From contig JAFUOM010000105.1 of NCBI GenBank assembly GCA_017481885.1, positions 1 through 36,576 of the forward strand: a stretch of DNA of 36,576 nucleotides, in the 5' to 3' direction. Source of the DNA: Ruminococcus sp. Lineage in GTDB: Bacteria > Bacillota > Clostridia > Oscillospirales > Acutalibacteraceae. The translations under genes were made by a program, and so were the position numbers. Shown here piece by piece: positions 7,293 to 15,250 of the stretch (positions are counted from its first letter, which is position 1; the number at the start of each line of letters is the position of its first letter). The notes beneath the pieces are model-generated. The model saw only the letters and a list, made by a program, of their open reading frames with translations, was not told where the DNA came from and ran no database searches.

Positions 7293-8714
7293 ATGGCTTA
7301 TGAACTCGTAATCGGCCTTGAAACCCACGTTGAATTAAATACAGAGTCTAAAATTTTCTGTTCTTGTGGTGGACACTCTTCCCCTATTGAGCCTAACGAC
7401 TGCGTGTGTCCTGCGTGTGCAGGTATGCCTGGTATGCTCCCTGTTATGAACAAGCGTGTTGTAGAGCTAGCAGCCACTGCAGGTCTTATGCTCAACTGCG
7501 AGATTAACCGCTACACAACATTTGACAAGAAAAACTACTACTATCCTGACCTTCCTTGTGCTTACCAGATTACACAGCTCAACCACCCAATCTGTGTTAA
7601 CGGCTTAGTTAAAGTTAAGACAGCAGCTGGCGAGCGTGATATCAGAATCAAGCAGATTCATATGGAAGAAGATGCAGGTAAACTCGTTCACGGCGGTAAC
7701 TCATCTTACGTTGACTTCAACCGTACATCAGTTCCGCTTATCGAAATCGTTACTCAGCCAGATTTCCGTTCACCTGAAGAAGTTGTAACTTACCTTGGCA
7801 AATTAAAGTCAATGTTCAAGTCAACCGGTATCTCAGAGTGCGAAGAAGGTGCTATGCGTTGCGACGTTAACATTTCAGTGCGTGAAGAAGGTACTGAAGA
7901 ATTCGGCGTTCGTACAGAGATTAAGAATATGGCTTCATTTGAGGCTATCGACCGTGCTATCCGTTACGAGGCACAGCGTCATATGGATGCTCTTGAATTC
8001 GGCACAGAAGAGCTTGTTCAGGAAACACGCCGTTTCGACGACGTAACTGGCAAAACATCAGCTATGCGTAACAAAGAGACAGAAGCTGACTATCGCTACT
8101 TCCCAGACCCTAACTTAATGCCAATCGTAATTGACGACGAGTGGCTCGAGCAGATTAAGGCTAACAAGCCTGTAGCACTCGACGAAAAGGCTGAGGCATA
8201 CTCAGAGATGGGCATTTCCGACAAGGAAATCGCAATGCTCATGAGCGAGCACACAGTTGCAAAACTCCTTGACGACGTAATCGCTCTTGGTTGCAACGGT
8301 AAGGACGCAGCAGCGTGGATTTTGACCGACTGTGCTGGTATTTTACGTAAAGCAGGCTTAAAGCTCAAGGATTTAGCTATCACAGCAGACGGCCTCTCAT
8401 TCCTCATCAAGAAAGTTGAAGAAGGCAAGTTAAACCGTGGTGCCGCTAAGAAAACTCTCATCGCTGTAATTGAGCAGGGTGCTGACCCAGTAGCTTACTG
8501 TGATGAGCAGGGCTTCCTTGTTGAAGTTGACTCATCTATGATTGAGTCAGTTATCGACAAGGCGATTGAGTCTAACCCACAGGCAGTTGCAGACTACAAG
8601 TCAGGCAAAGAAAAGGCATTAATGGCAATTTTCGGTGCTTGTATGAAAGAATTAAAAGGTAGCGGTGACCCAGGCCAAATCCGCACAATGCTTATCGAAA
8701 AACTCAAAAACTAA
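7293..8714 (+). CDS. gatB: Asp-tRNA(Asn)/Glu-tRNA(Gln) amidotransferase subunit B
   Basis: The ATP-dependent subunit that phosphorylates the Asp (or Glu) on mischarged tRNA and replaces it with an amide. At 473 residues it is full length. Visible features: IGLETHVELNT with Glu10, the zinc site C23-x-C25 and C39-x2-C42, NYYYPDLPCAYQITQ, EDAGKLVH, DFNRTSVPLIEIVT, RCDVNISVR, TEIKNMASFEAI, DYRYFPDPNL, and the helical YqeY-like tail that contacts tRNA (ends ...IRTMLIEKLKN). Nothing looks degenerate, in contrast to the GatA-like neighbour. It starts 3 bases after the gatA stop with AGGTGA just upstream. It closes the aspS-gatC/gatA/gatB operon. Confidence 0.96.
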   Translation: MAYELVIGLETHVELNTESKIFCSCGGHSSPIEPNDCVCPACAGMPGMLPVMNKRVVELAATAGLMLNCEINRYTTFDKKNYYYPDLPCAYQITQLNHPICVNGLVKVKTAAGERDIRIKQIHMEEDAGKLVHGGNSSYVDFNRTSVPLIEIVTQPDFRSPEEVVTYLGKLKSMFKSTGISECEEGAMRCDVNISVREEGTEEFGVRTEIKNMASFEAIDRAIRYEAQRHMDALEFGTEELVQETRRFDDVTGKTSAMRNKETEADYRYFPDPNLMPIVIDDEWLEQIKANKPVALDEKAEAYSEMGISDKEIAMLMSEHTVAKLLDDVIALGCNGKDAAAWILTDCAGILRKAGLKLKDLAITADGLSFLIKKVEEGKLNRGAAKKTLIAVIEQGADPVAYCDEQGFLVEVDSSMIESVIDKAIESNPQAVADYKSGKEKALMAIFGACMKELKGSGDPGQIRTMLIEKLKN

Positions 8715-8720
8715 AATATA

Positions 8721-8752
8721 CAGGACCGCTGAAACTCGGCGGTCCTGCTTAT
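8721..8752 (+). terminator. Putative terminator of the aspS operon
   Basis: CAGGACCGC (8721-8729) pairs perfectly with GCGGTCCTG (8739-8747) around a 9-base loop. The T tract that follows is weak (CTTATTATC), so some readthrough into the editing protein gene is possible. Confidence 0.6.
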
Positions 8753-8777
8753 TATCACTACAAAAAAGGTGAAACAT

Positions 8778-9920
8778 ATGACAATAAAATTATACGAAAA
8801 TGATTCTTACATAAAGGAATTCGACGCAACGGTCCTTTCGTGCGATGAGTGCAAAAACGGCTATCTTATAACCCTTGATAAAACAGCGTTCTTCCCTGAG
8901 GGTGGCGGACAGCAAGCCGACAAAGGCACTATAAACGACATTGATGTCCTCGATGTTCAGATTAAAAACGAAGTGATAACCCACAAGGTCGAAAAGCCGT
9001 TTGAAGTTGGCACAACTGTCAGCTGTAAAATCGACTGGGACACACGTTTCAGAAGAATGCAGGGTCACACTGGTGAGCATTTGGTGTCAGGTATTATCCA
9101 CACTCTGTTTGGTTACGACAACCTCGGCTTTCATATGAGCGAAAAAACAATGACGCTTGACCCTAGCGGAATGTTAACCCCTGACGACATTAAAGAGGTT
9201 GAAAGACGAGCTAATATGGCGGTGTATGAAAACCGTGACATTGTCGTGTCCTACCCTGCTCCTGACAAGCTAAAGGAAATCGACTATCGTAGCAAGCTTG
9301 ATTTAGAAGAAGGCGTGCGTTTAGTTACAATTGACGGCTACGACACCTGTGCGTGCTGTGCACCACATGTTAAAAAAACAGGCGAAATCGGACTAGTTAA
9401 GATTATCGACTTCATCCAGTACAAAGGCGGTATGCGACTAACTATGGTATGTGGTATGAACGCCTTTGAGGATTACTCAGCTTTACACGATGACGCAAAA
9501 AAGATGATGAACCTGCTTTCTTCCCCTAGAGAAAAGGTGCTCGAGTTTGTAGTAAAAGACCACGAAACAATCGGTACTATGAAAGCCGAAATCAACCGCT
9601 TGAACGCAGAGCTGTCAAAAGCAAACCTCGAAATCGTAACAGTGTCAAACACTCTGTGCGGTTTTACAAAGGGTGCTTCATTTGATGATATGCGTGCACT
9701 TGTAAACGATAACCTCGACAAAGCTAAGCTTGTTGCATTTTTCAGCGAGGGTGACAACGGCGACTACTCCTACATTATTTCAAGTGCAACTCTTGACGTG
9801 CGTGATACCGTCAAAGCCTTAAATGCTGAGTTTAATGGCAAAGGTGGCGGTCGTCCAAACTACGCTCAGGGCAAACTCTCAGCCACAAAAGAGGACATCG
9901 TTTCATACTTCGAAAAATAA
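8778..9920 (+). CDS. AlaX-type alanyl-tRNA editing protein with DHHA1 domain
   Basis: Removes wrongly attached amino acids (typically Ser or Gly) from tRNA(Ala). The 380-residue protein has the AlaRS editing core: FFPEGGGQQADKG (38-50), the zinc-binding HTGEH (His97 and His101) and CCAPH (Cys193 and His197), a coiled helical stretch at about 255-290, then a C-terminal DHHA1 domain ending with GGGRPNYAQG. It lacks the AlaRS aminoacylation domain, so it is the long free-standing AlaX form. The ATG at 8778 has AAAGGTG 6-7 bases upstream; a GTG three codons earlier overlaps that site. Its place behind the aspS operon may be chance or may reflect shared use in translation quality control. Confidence 0.9.
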   Translation: MTIKLYENDSYIKEFDATVLSCDECKNGYLITLDKTAFFPEGGGQQADKGTINDIDVLDVQIKNEVITHKVEKPFEVGTTVSCKIDWDTRFRRMQGHTGEHLVSGIIHTLFGYDNLGFHMSEKTMTLDPSGMLTPDDIKEVERRANMAVYENRDIVVSYPAPDKLKEIDYRSKLDLEEGVRLVTIDGYDTCACCAPHVKKTGEIGLVKIIDFIQYKGGMRLTMVCGMNAFEDYSALHDDAKKMMNLLSSPREKVLEFVVKDHETIGTMKAEINRLNAELSKANLEIVTVSNTLCGFTKGASFDDMRALVNDNLDKAKLVAFFSEGDNGDYSYIISSATLDVRDTVKALNAEFNGKGGGRPNYAQGKLSATKEDIVSYFEK

Positions 9921-9936
9921 TCTATCATAAAACAAC

Positions 9937-9971
9937 AAAGCCCCGAGTAAAAACTCGAGGCTTTATTTTTT
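9937..9971. terminator. Bidirectional terminator
   Basis: AAAGCCCCGAG (9937-9947) pairs with CTCGAGGCTTT (9954-9964) with one mismatch, followed by a T run; A residues upstream serve the minus strand. It separates the convergent editing-protein and GH3-like genes. Confidence 0.8.
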
Positions 9972-9982
9972 ATATAAAGTTT

Positions 9983-11212
9983 TTACTTCATAATACCTGT
10001 TGTGTACTTATACGCAAGAACTCTCAGGCACGCTTTCTGCAACACTTCTTTGCTAATTGTACCGTCTTTAACAGCATCTAAAATCGATGTGTAAGCATCT
10101 TCGATGTTATCAACCATAATCAGGTCGTTACCGCACAGAACAGCCTGAACGTAAACATTCTTATCATCAGCGTAGTAGCTGTAATCAGCATTGTTGAGGT
10201 TGTCTGTCATAATAAGACCTGTAAATTTTAGGTCATCTCTTAAAGTCTTGTGAATCTTCTCTGACAATGATGCAACGCACTTATCATCTAGAGAAGTGTG
10301 CAAAACATTTGAAACAAGCACACAGTGAGCACCAGCGTTAATTCCTGCTTCAAAAGGTTTGTAATCAGTAGATACAAACACAGATTCTTCCCTGTCATCT
10401 ACCACAACAGGTTCGTAAGAATCAGGAATAGTGCCGTAACCAGGGAAGTGCTTGAGTGCAACTGAAACGCCCTTGCCCTGACTCACAGTTGTAACATCGC
10501 TTGCGTACTTAGCAGTATCATCAACAGTACCACCAAGTGAGCGAGAGTACATAATCTGAGTGTAGTCCTCGGCCATATCGAGCACAGGAGATAAGTTCAT
10601 ATTAATGCCGACAGATGCAAGCATTGTGGCTTTCTGAGTTTCATTCTCCTTGATTGCATCCATTCCGCCTTCTGCAAAAGTATCTCTCGGGGACGCAAAT
10701 TCATACTCAGGGAAAGCTTCCAAATCGCTTAACGCAGTAACTGCTCCACCCTCTTCTTCAACTGCCATAATCATCTTTGTTGAAGCGTTTGACTGGTACT
10801 TTTCGATTGTTGTCTTAATCTCGTCCGCACTCATTGCGTAGAAATTGTCAACCGTGTAGTAATATCCCGACAGAGCGTAGCGTGTCATCAAAGTTTCAGC
10901 AGTTTCGTCAACAGGACAAGTACCAACGATGAGCTGACCGACCATCTGTTCATCAGACATAGACATCATATACTCATAAGCTTTGTCGTAGCTTGATTCA
11001 AAAATACCGCCATCCTTAAACTCAGCAGGGCACGAGGTAATAGCTGTAGTTTCCTTTTCGTTGTCATCATTCTTAACGGTTCTTGTCGGTGCAATCTGGT
11101 CAACTGTGGCATTGTTTTCCTTATTTACAGAAACAAAGTGAACAAGACTCACCGAAAACAAGATTGCCGACACCAAAATGATAACAACACTTGTAATCCA
11201 GAACTTTTTCAT
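9983..11212 (-). CDS. GH3-like (NagZ-type) membrane-anchored protein
   Basis: A 409-residue protein with one N-terminal membrane segment (about 5-28), a polar linker, and a GH3 N-terminal barrel facing outside. Family marks: VGQLIVG, AVEEEGGAVTAL, LSPVLDMA, SRSLGG, ALKHFPGYG (252-260), and GLIMTDNL with the likely nucleophile Asp337. NagZ-type enzymes cut beta-N-acetylglucosaminides and use an Asp-His dyad in the loop after KHFPGH as acid/base. Here that loop reads DSYEP, so the His is Tyr266, and the preceding His is also Tyr. It may be weak, changed in specificity, or non-catalytic. The ATG at 11210-11212 has GGAGG 5 bases upstream; a TTG four codons earlier is less likely. It is monocistronic. 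Confidence 0.82.
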   Translation of the reverse strand: MKKFWITSVVIILVSAILFSVSLVHFVSVNKENNATVDQIAPTRTVKNDDNEKETTAITSCPAEFKDGGIFESSYDKAYEYMMSMSDEQMVGQLIVGTCPVDETAETLMTRYALSGYYYTVDNFYAMSADEIKTTIEKYQSNASTKMIMAVEEEGGAVTALSDLEAFPEYEFASPRDTFAEGGMDAIKENETQKATMLASVGINMNLSPVLDMAEDYTQIMYSRSLGGTVDDTAKYASDVTTVSQGKGVSVALKHFPGYGTIPDSYEPVVVDDREESVFVSTDYKPFEAGINAGAHCVLVSNVLHTSLDDKCVASLSEKIHKTLRDDLKFTGLIMTDNLNNADYSYYADDKNVYVQAVLCGNDLIMVDNIEDAYTSILDAVKDGTISKEVLQKACLRVLAYKYTTGIMK

Positions 11213-11283
11213 TATTTCCTCCAAAACTCAAACAAATTTTATATTTATGCTAAAAAAACAGTAATTATCCCTATATATTGCGT

Positions 11284-11312
11284 ATTCTACCACAAAACAT
11301 TACATTTTTCAA
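11284..11312 (-). promoter_or_regulatory. Promoter of the GH3-like gene
   Basis: On the minus strand TTGAAA (11307-11312), a 17-base spacer and TAGAAT (11284-11289), with TG before the -10. It is divergent from the transporter promoter next door, with 15 bases between the two -35 boxes. Confidence 0.75.
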
Positions 11313-11327
11313 CAATATATTACAGTA

Positions 11328-11356
11328 TTGACACAATCCCTTTTTTAGTTTATCAT
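11328..11356 (+). promoter_or_regulatory. Promoter of the DMT transporter gene
   Basis: TTGACA (11328-11333), a 17-base spacer and TATCAT (11351-11356). The untranslated leader would be about 18 bases, just enough for the ribosome site GAGGAGG at 11367-11373. Confidence 0.75.
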
Positions 11357-11380
11357 TTCTAAGGTTGAGGAGGCAAATAT

Positions 11381-12304
11381 ATGAAAAACAGAAGATTTCT
11401 TTCAAATATAGCGTTGCTGATAGCGGCACTTGTCTGGGGTTTTGCGTTTGTGTCGCAGGAACAAGCGGCAAAGTACGTTGATGCTTTTACGGTTAACGCA
11501 ACCCGTTCATTTGTAGCGGCTGTGGCACTTATTCCGCTGATATTATTCACATCTAAAAAAAGTGGCAGACCGATTTTAGAACGCACAAAAGCTGATCGAA
11601 AACTACTTGTCAAAGCAGGTGTGATGTGCGGTACACTTTTGTGCCTGTCATCGGCACTCCAGCAGTTCGGCATTTCGATTTATCCTGACAACGCTGCTGT
11701 GTCGGCACGAAGCGGATTTATCACCGCACTTTACGTAATATTTGTTCCGATAATCGGACTGTTGTTCTTCAAACGCAAAGTCAACTTCACAGTGTGGCTG
11801 AGCGTAGCAGTTGCGGTTTTGGGACTTTACCTTTTGTGTGGTACAAACGGACTGTCAGGAATTTACGCAGGCGATTTTCTCGTGCTTAGCTGTGCTGTTT
11901 CATTCTCGCTACAGATTTTGTGCGTTGACCATTTTATCGACCGTGTTGACGGTGTCAAGCTTGCGGCTATACAATTTCTTGCTTGCGGTGTTGAATCGAT
12001 GGTGCTGATGTTCATTTTCGAAAACCCGTCAATGAGCGATATTCTGCTTGCATCACGCTACATTCTGTATCTCGGAATTATGAGCTCAGGCGTTGGCTAC
12101 ACACTCCAGATTATCGGCCAGAAATACAGCGACAACCCGACAGTTGCTTCGATTTTAATGAGCCTTGAGTCGGTATTTGCGGCGCTCGGCGGATGGATAA
12201 TTCTAGGCAAAGCGTTGTCAATTCCCGAAATCATCGGCTGTATAGTTGTTTTCTTCGCAATCGTTTTAGCACAGCTTCCTGTAAAAGAAAAAGCAAAGGA
12301 ATAA
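11381..12304 (+). CDS. DMT/EamA-family transporter
   Basis: A 307-residue polytopic membrane protein of the drug/metabolite transporter superfamily, with about ten transmembrane segments in two EamA repeats. Typical marks are ALVWGFAFVSQEQAAKY in the first helix, a positively charged loop (KKSGRPILERTKADRK), and the second-repeat segment VASILMSLESVFAALGGW. The substrate cannot be read from sequence; relatives move amino acids, nucleosides, sugars phosphates or drugs. The ATG at 11381 has GAGGAGG 7 bases upstream. It is transcribed alone and ends at a terminator shared with the convergent gene. A second, only distantly similar DMT protein is encoded at 27776-28675. Confidence 0.88.
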   Translation: MKNRRFLSNIALLIAALVWGFAFVSQEQAAKYVDAFTVNATRSFVAAVALIPLILFTSKKSGRPILERTKADRKLLVKAGVMCGTLLCLSSALQQFGISIYPDNAAVSARSGFITALYVIFVPIIGLLFFKRKVNFTVWLSVAVAVLGLYLLCGTNGLSGIYAGDFLVLSCAVSFSLQILCVDHFIDRVDGVKLAAIQFLACGVESMVLMFIFENPSMSDILLASRYILYLGIMSSGVGYTLQIIGQKYSDNPTVASILMSLESVFAALGGWIILGKALSIPEIIGCIVVFFAIVLAQLPVKEKAKE

Positions 12305-12320
12305 TACTTTTACATAACAA

Positions 12321-12356
12321 AAGGCACTCAAGCTTAACACTTGGGTGCCTTAATTA
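12321..12356. terminator. Bidirectional terminator
   Basis: AAGGCACTCAAG (12321-12332) pairs with CTTGGGTGCCTT (12340-12351) with one mismatch around a 7-base loop, between convergent genes. T-rich sequence follows on the plus strand; the upstream ACAAA gives U residues on the minus strand. Confidence 0.75.
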
Positions 12357-12361
12357 TTTGT

Positions 12362-13282
12362 TTACTTATAAATTCTGATAAACGGACCGTCGCTTGGGTT
12401 GAGCCAATAGAGCAGTGTGAGAATATCGTCGTGTGAAAGACCAATACCACCCCAGTTTGTCGGACCATAGCTTACGTGTATAAACTTTGCACAGCCCTGA
12501 TTTGGGTCAACGTTGTCGCGGTTGTAGTTGAATACAATAGCGTAAGGATATGAAACTGTAAACTCACAGAGCCACTGAGCAGTTGACCAGTCAGCACCAT
12601 CAAGCGAGCTCATCCAGCGATTGTAGTAAGCAGAATTAGGGTCGGTAATCCAGTAGTCCTGCTCAGTAAATTTGCTGTAGTCCATAGCGGTTCCAGGGTC
12701 GTACTCAGTACCGAAAGCATACTCAAGTCTGAACAGACCTGTCGGAGTTTTAGCCTCATACGGAGTAACCATAGTACCTGCGCCCTCAGCTCCGATATAA
12801 CCCGAAAGCGGGTCAAAAGCAGGAACGAACACGCCGTTTTCGTCCTTCTGGTAACAGTGAATCTTGCAAGTAAGTGTCTGTTCGTCAACCTTTGCAAATA
12901 TCATCTGGTTAACCTTGACGTCTTCAAGGTCCATTCCGCTATCCTTAAGGAAACCTAAAAAGTCCTCGTTCTGCTGAGCAGGTGGCTCTGTAGGCGCTTC
13001 GGTTGGTGCCTGAGTCACAGCCTGAGTTTCCACCACAGTAGGAGCCACAGTTGGCGCATCTGTTGCTGTCATATTCTGTAAAGCTGAGTCGAGCGAATTG
13101 TAAATACTATCGCCGAAAGTGAACACAACAACAAGCGATGAAATCACAACAAACGTCAGAACAGACACAAGCACAGCCGCTTTTGTCTGCGACGAAGAAC
13201 GCTTTTGTTTGTAGCTGTGAGCACTTCGATAACGAGATTTATATCTTCTTCGATTTTTGGTTCTGTCATTTCTATATGCCAT
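12362..13282 (-). CDS. L,D-transpeptidase-like membrane protein lacking the usual Cys
   Basis: A 306-residue protein: a very basic cytoplasmic tail (1-33), one membrane segment (about 34-57), a Thr/Pro-rich linker (72-103), then a domain like the YkuD (L,D-transpeptidase) fold. Marks: TPTGLFRL (179-186), GCAKFIHV (263-270), and the end LLYWLNPSDGPFIRI. In active members the segment after this His is a TAGCVA-like motif with the catalytic Cys; here it reads TNWGGIGL (275-282), so Cys is Gly. A Cys is present instead at 264, before the FIH segment. The role in cell-wall cross-linking is therefore doubtful. AAGGAAG precedes the ATG by 8 bases. It is the last of three genes with the PP2C phosphatase 39 bases upstream. 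Confidence 0.75.
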   Translation of the reverse strand: MAYRNDRTKNRRRYKSRYRSAHSYKQKRSSSQTKAAVLVSVLTFVVISSLVVVFTFGDSIYNSLDSALQNMTATDAPTVAPTVVETQAVTQAPTEAPTEPPAQQNEDFLGFLKDSGMDLEDVKVNQMIFAKVDEQTLTCKIHCYQKDENGVFVPAFDPLSGYIGAEGAGTMVTPYEAKTPTGLFRLEYAFGTEYDPGTAMDYSKFTEQDYWITDPNSAYYNRWMSSLDGADWSTAQWLCEFTVSYPYAIVFNYNRDNVDPNQGCAKFIHVSYGPTNWGGIGLSHDDILTLLYWLNPSDGPFIRIYK

Positions 13283-13321
13283 AGCACATCTTCCTTTTAT
13301 AAGAAAACTTATCCTTAAAAA

Positions 13322-14068
13322 TCACTTTGAAATTTTGCACACGATAACAGTAGCGTTGTCGATGCCACCATTTGCTTTTGCAAGCTCAATAATCTCCCTT
13401 GCGATTTCATCAAGTGGTTTTTTCGCTTTTACAAGCTCACAGAGAGTTTGCTCGTCAACCATATCAGAAACACCGTCAGTACACAAAACGTAGATATCGT
13501 TTACATTGTACGCTCCGCGAGCAATGTACGGATTAAGACCATTTTTGTCAGGTGTACCAAGGAACTTTGTAAGCGGAGCTTTGCCAACAAATCCGGGAGC
13601 TACATGGTCCTGAGAAATCTGCACGATTCCGTTTTTCATTACTTTGTAAATTCTGCTGTCTCCCGCATTAAGAATGTAAATTTCGTCTTTATAAAACTGT
13701 ATCATAGCGGCTGTAGTGCCCATCAGAACAAGCGAACGTGCATCGCTTTCCTTTAAAATACTCTCGTTTAAAGAATCAGCCAGCTCGTACAGATACTCGT
13801 CATAGTCCTGTTTATTTTCGCAGAATTCTTTCATCTTTTGGGACGCAATCAATGACGCAACCTCGCCACACGCTTCGCCGCCCATACCATCAAAAACAGC
13901 AAAAGCGTCGTTTGTCGAAGACTTAATCTTTCCGCCAAAGACCACATCATCGTTGTTGTCAGGGTCGAGCCTGAGTTTTGAATCACAATAAAAATTATCC
14001 TCATTGTTTTTTCTGACAATGCCTACGGTACAGCCACAACCATACTCAATAGTATATGTTTTTTTCAC
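13322..14068 (-). CDS. PP2C-family serine/threonine protein phosphatase
   Basis: Removes phosphate from Ser and Thr in proteins using two metal ions. The 248-residue domain is complete: RKNNEDNFY (19-27), FAVFDGMGG (56-64), LNAGDSRIY, LCTDGVSDMV and GGIDNATVIV. It has no membrane segment, so it is cytoplasmic. I chose a GTG start at 14066-14068 because GGAGGGTGA lies 8 bases upstream; an ATG at 14098 would put that site inside the coding region. In Firmicutes this family usually sits next to a PASTA-type kinase (prkC/stp); none is here. Instead it is flanked by two membrane-anchored extracytoplasmic proteins, which suggests envelope-related control. Confidence 0.9.
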   Translation of the reverse strand: MKKTYTIEYGCGCTVGIVRKNNEDNFYCDSKLRLDPDNNDDVVFGGKIKSSTNDAFAVFDGMGGEACGEVASLIASQKMKEFCENKQDYDEYLYELADSLNESILKESDARSLVLMGTTAAMIQFYKDEIYILNAGDSRIYKVMKNGIVQISQDHVAPGFVGKAPLTKFLGTPDKNGLNPYIARGAYNVNDIYVLCTDGVSDMVDEQTLCELVKAKKPLDEIAREIIELAKANGGIDNATVIVCKISK

Positions 14069-14094
14069 GCTCTCACCCTCCTTTTTAAAAATTA

Positions 14095-15051
14095 TCAATA
14101 ATCAATTTCTGCTGCTGTGAAAAAGCTCTCAGGAATTTCAGCCTGAGCCTGTTTGAAGTCGTCCATATTAACTTCAATATAATAATTGTCGCCTTCTACC
14201 TCATATCCCATATAAACATAGCTGAGGTATCCTGCTTCATCGATAGTGTAAGTTATAAAAACATCAGTGCTCTGCAAATTCATCACGCTGTTTTCGACAT
14301 TAGCCTTGAACTCACTAAAAGCTTTTGCGCTTGTATATGCAGGACCTACGTTGTCAACAATAATCTCAAAAACTTTGTCCATCTCAGGTCTGAAAGTAAC
14401 CTCGGTTTTGCCGTTTTCGGCAACCACTTCCTGATGGAGCACATTTCGCATAGTTGACGGCTTTGTAAGCTCATCTTCTATTTCATAAAACGCTTCTCTG
14501 AGTAAATCAGAGTTAAACTTCCTGTTAGTCTGAGTAAAACGTGTCGCCGCACCTGCGTTAAATTTACCCTTACGGTATCTGTTGTAAAAAGCGTAAAAGT
14601 CAAGCGCTCTGTCTGTGTAGTCCTCTACAGTCCACTTGCCGTCGTAATAATTACCCCTTACAGCTTTTTGACCTTTCGCGTAAGTCACAGCGTCATACTC
14701 ATAGTCCTCATACACCGCGTGGTAAGCAGACTCGATACTTCTATCATCAAGATTAAACTCAATAGAACCATCATACTTCATATAAACATCATCGTTCACT
14801 CCGACTGATATATCATAAGAAAAACTACCGCAGTCAAAGTTCTTGGTTGAAGCTTTATTAAACATAACAAAGGTATTATTCTTGTAGTTTATAGCAAACA
14901 TAGAAAACACGATTACCACAACCAACACCAATGCCACCACTACAAAAACAGAAAACTTAATATATTTATTTATATCGATACCCGAAGGTTCATCTTCGTA
15001 GTAACGCTCGCTTTTCAAAAGCGGTCTTTTTCTGTTAAAAAACATAGACAT
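14095..15051 (-). CDS. Membrane-anchored protein of unknown function
   Basis: A 318-residue protein with a charged cytoplasmic N terminus (1-31), one membrane segment (about 32-55, rich in Val) and a long extracytoplasmic domain rich in Tyr, Asp and Glu. The domain has strand-like repeats and aromatic patches (YDISVGVNDDVYMKYDG, YVYMGYEVEGDNYY) of the kind seen in extracellular lipoprotein-like DUFs. I do not recognise the family and no catalytic motif is evident. The ATG at 15051 has AAGGTG 6 bases upstream. It is first in an operon with the PP2C phosphatase and the L,D-transpeptidase-like protein, and its stop lies 26 bases before the phosphatase GTG. Confidence 0.8.
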   Translation of the reverse strand: MSMFFNRKRPLLKSERYYEDEPSGIDINKYIKFSVFVVVALVLVVVIVFSMFAINYKNNTFVMFNKASTKNFDCGSFSYDISVGVNDDVYMKYDGSIEFNLDDRSIESAYHAVYEDYEYDAVTYAKGQKAVRGNYYDGKWTVEDYTDRALDFYAFYNRYRKGKFNAGAATRFTQTNRKFNSDLLREAFYEIEDELTKPSTMRNVLHQEVVAENGKTEVTFRPEMDKVFEIIVDNVGPAYTSAKAFSEFKANVENSVMNLQSTDVFITYTIDEAGYLSYVYMGYEVEGDNYYIEVNMDDFKQAQAEIPESFFTAAEIDY

Positions 15052-15111
15052 TTATTTCACCTTAGTACAAAATAAATCAAAACACACTACTATCCTTATT
15101 ATACAGATAAA

Positions 15112-15141
15112 ATTATATCAAATATGCGTACATATTGTCAA
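15112..15141 (-). promoter_or_regulatory. Promoter of the PP2C operon
   Basis: On the minus strand TTGACA (15136-15141), an 18-base spacer and TATAAT (15112-15117) with TGA before it, giving an extended -10. The leader would be about 55 bases. Confidence 0.8.
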
Positions 15142-15185
15142 CATTGATTATATTTTGAAAACAATTAAAAATTATAAAAACCCTC

Positions 15186-15214
15186 TTGCATACCTCTTTT
15201 TGCAATGTTACAAT
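15186..15214 (+). promoter_or_regulatory. Promoter of the dockerin-esterase gene
   Basis: TTGCAT (15186-15191), a 17-base spacer and TACAAT (15209-15214); start expected near 15221, with GGAGG at 15239-15243 before the ATG. Confidence 0.65.
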
Positions 15215-15250
15215 CAAATTGTAAGCACTATATTAATCGGAGGTTATGCT

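Noticed and set aside
11381-12304. The two DMT transporters as a recent duplication
   Set aside because: They share only general family features, with different lengths, N termini and contexts.
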